Of a stretch of 64,000 nt of DNA, positions 62,330-64,000 are shown one piece after another. Below the pieces are notes generated by a model that saw only the letters and a list, made by a program, of their open reading frames with translations, did not search any database and was not told the DNA's origin. This DNA comes from Punica granatum. Lineage: Eukaryota > Streptophyta > Magnoliopsida > Myrtales > Lythraceae. The first letter of the stretch is position 1. Every line of letters starts with the position of its first letter. The stretch is taken from positions 12,905,001 through 12,969,000 of the forward strand of contig NC_045127.1 in assembly GCF_007655135.1 (NCBI RefSeq). Reading direction: 5' to 3'. A program made the translations under genes and the position numbers.

Positions 62330-62775
62330 AAATATCCAAATAACAATACATGTCATCTCAATCAAACGAAGTAATCAACTCAGACACAGAAACACAACTG
62401 CACAACTATTTGATCCGTAGGGATGTGTTTCAAGATTACTTCCAAATGCGCAATCACATCTCTGATGAAGTTATATCTTACCTATATGTGTTTAGTCCTA
62501 CCATGATACTTCAGATCCTCAGTGTAGGCTAGCACACCCATACTATCACAATGTATCATGATAAGATCCAAACTCTCTCTAATCATATCGAGGTCATGCT
62601 GGAAGCGTCTTAGTCATACTACTAGTGAAAATGTTTCTCTACAATTTTTTTGTGTGTAGCCCTTCACCATTAGGCGAGTCTTATGGCTTTTGATAGAATC
62701 ATCCACCTTTCGCTTAACTTTCAAGATCCACTTGTTCCTGACAGCCTTGCATTCAGTCCCAAACATGGTTAGTCC
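62330..62775 (-). pseudogene. Copia pol relic: RT and RNase H fragments
   Basis: On the minus strand, 62775 to about 62640 encodes a reverse transcriptase start with NKWILKVKRKVDDSI and VKGYTQK. Then, after loss of the RT core including YVDD, 62570-62400 encodes RNase H pieces such as HCDSMGVLAYTEDLKYHGRTKHI in spirit, with the usual CDN/S-G-x-AL and KHI layout, followed by RYNFIRD and LKHIPTDQ. Stops and shifts interrupt it. Gene order toward the LTR at 61566 is correct. The remaining 61579-62330 looks like the stretch between pol and LTR and contains nothing recognised. Confidence 0.75.
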
Positions 62776-62783
62776 TTATGAAC

Positions 62784-63804
62784 CAGTGTTATGAAAATCG
62801 GATCGGACCAGGCGGTTCGACCGGTCGGATCGAAAATCAGACCTATGTCCAGTCCGGTTAGCTTAGAAACCGAAAATGCACGAAAGACCAATGAAACCAA
62901 AAAATCGGCCGATTTTTAGATAAACCCATTCGAAACGGCCGGTTGCATAAGTTCAAAATTTTTAAAGGAAATCTCCTGACCCGAACCGAAATTGAGCAAA
63001 ATTGAATCAAATCAAAATCGATTGAAACGGTGAAAGTGAAACCCTAGTCTTCTTCATCTTCACTGTTCAGTCTTCACTTCAGTTCGGTCATTACTCATCA
63101 TCTAGGTTCGAGCTTCCTCTTCAGTCTTCAATTCAGTTCAGTCTTCAAGAGAGAGAGAGGGGGTGGGGTTATTTTTGAAAAAATAAGAAAGATGCCCAAC
63201 CTGTAGGAAGTTAGAGAGGACAAGATCGGGACTTTAGGAGTATTGTGAGCCAAGATTGCAGGCCTCGGTCGGGGTATTCTTGAAATGGGCTGTGGGGCGG
63301 GAGTTCTTGTTAGAACGAGCTAAAAGGTGAAGCTGCGGAACGCGGCGAGTGCGAGCTGACCTCTCTTGCGGGAAGCCATAGCTGTTGGGGTCCTCTACAG
63401 GGGAAGCTCGTGTATAGAAAAAGGAGAGAAATGCGATTCTTCTTGGAAAAGAAATGGTGGAAGCCGGAAGTTGATCCATTGACCCACCATCGAGAGAGAT
63501 TCGGTGGTATTTATGGGAATTGAACGAATTCAATGGAAGAGAGGGAAGGAGGTTTTGTTCTGTTTGCTTGGTTGCAGACTTGCAGTTGTAGGGAGGGGGG
63601 GACGAATTCAATGGAAGAGAGGGAAGGAGGTTTTGTTCTGTTCGCTTGGTTTGCAGACTTGCAATAGTTGGGGAAGGAGGGGAGAGAGATTATATAATTT
63701 TTAATTAAACGTGCGGTCCGACTCATCAAACCTGGTTGGACCCTTCGAACCCATAAACTCATACCTTGACCGGTTCAACATCCACTCCAATTTTGGTAAC
63801 CCTG
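62784..63804. mobile_element. hAT-like element inserted in the copia relic
   Basis: 1021 bases between two parts of the copia pol relic. Ends CAGTGTTATGAAAATCGG and, inverted, CAGGGTTACCAAAATTGG. The flanks TTATGAAC (62776-62783) and TCATGGAC (63805-63812) agree at 6 of 8 bases, as an aged 8-bp duplication would. Subterminal parts are rich in CCGGT, GGTTCGAC and CGGTCGG words. No transposase. Its right half holds a 78-bp tandem duplication. Confidence 0.7.
63525..63682. repeat. 78-bp tandem duplication inside the hAT-like element
   Basis: CGAATTCAATGGAAGAGAGG starts at 63525 and again at 63603. Each copy continues with a GGAGGTTTTGTTCTG phrase and a GCAGACTTGCA phrase. The copies differ by a few bases. 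Confidence 0.9.
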
Positions 63805-63812
63805 TCATGGAC

Positions 63813-64000
63813 TCTATCTCCTCGTTCATTACATTATTCTACTCCTTACTCACAGAGGATGAGAGAGTTTCTTTTACAGACTTAAGCTCTCCATCATATT
63901 ACACAGTAGTCATGAAAAGCATCCATATCGACCTCAAATCGGCGACGAGAAAAGTTTCCATAAATGCTTCTGCACAACTAAGGTTCGAGTGGAGTTCCGT
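63813..64000 (-). pseudogene. Copia pol relic, upstream part (runs off the window)
   Basis: On the minus strand, 63880-63813 reads SSSVSKE, stop, NNVMNEEIESM, the conserved lead-in to copia reverse transcriptase. The stop (TAG, 63841-63839) replaces a Trp codon. It joins in sense to the fragment at 62775 across the hAT-like insertion. The rest to the window edge is too decayed to assign. Confidence 0.65.

Overview
The window is nuclear DNA of a flowering plant, most likely a woody eudicot. The evidence is intron-containing genes with GT/AG junctions, a plant-type S-adenosylmethionine synthetase, a chloroplast-type PPR protein, plant MATH-domain genes, and many Ty1/copia, Ty3/gypsy, hAT-like and MITE elements. 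I cannot name the species; Myrtales is only a guess.

Positions 1-45762 hold a degenerate tandem array of one ancestral unit built around a two-MATH-domain gene. Four units can be followed by shared flanks. Unit 0 (1 to about 9430) shows only the last exon of its gene. Units 1 and 2 carry complete six-exon genes (9493-11246 and 15001-16745), each joining to an open 313-residue frame. Unit 3 (about 41489-45762) has lost its gene by a deletion that fuses the promoter side to the distal 3' flank. Indels and insertions differ between units, so the array records its own history.

Units 0 and 2 are swollen by retroelements. Unit 0 holds an LTR-like piece joined to a broken Ty3/gypsy gag-protease relic (3407-7208). 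Unit 2 holds a MITE, a 5.2-kb TG...CA element with a likely 5-bp target duplication (20428-25641), and a three-level nest: an LTR-like element (25811-39387) interrupted by an inverted relative of the 5.2-kb element (26743-38058), itself interrupted by a 7.9-kb Ty1/copia element (28668-36605) with two LTRs, a perfect ATTAG duplication and a broken pol.

Positions 47000-52594 are an ordinary gene island: a SAM synthetase (CDS 48077-49258, plus strand, 5'-UTR intron) converging on a two-exon PPR gene related to EMB2750/At3g06430 (52594-50295, minus strand).

Positions 52595-64000 contain no intact gene that I can support. They hold a 1.9-kb hAT-like element (8-bp duplication) that carries exon 1 of a universal-stress-protein gene with an internal stop; a higher-order tandem repeat (two 311-bp units of three ~96-bp subunits); a second hAT-like element with a GC-rich core; a Tourist-like MITE; and a decayed minus-strand copia relic into which a third hAT-like element jumped.

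Functionally, the intact genes serve methyl-donor synthesis, plastid RNA metabolism, and probably protein-protein recognition (MATH). They show no sign of acting together. All coordinates and joins were worked out by eye.
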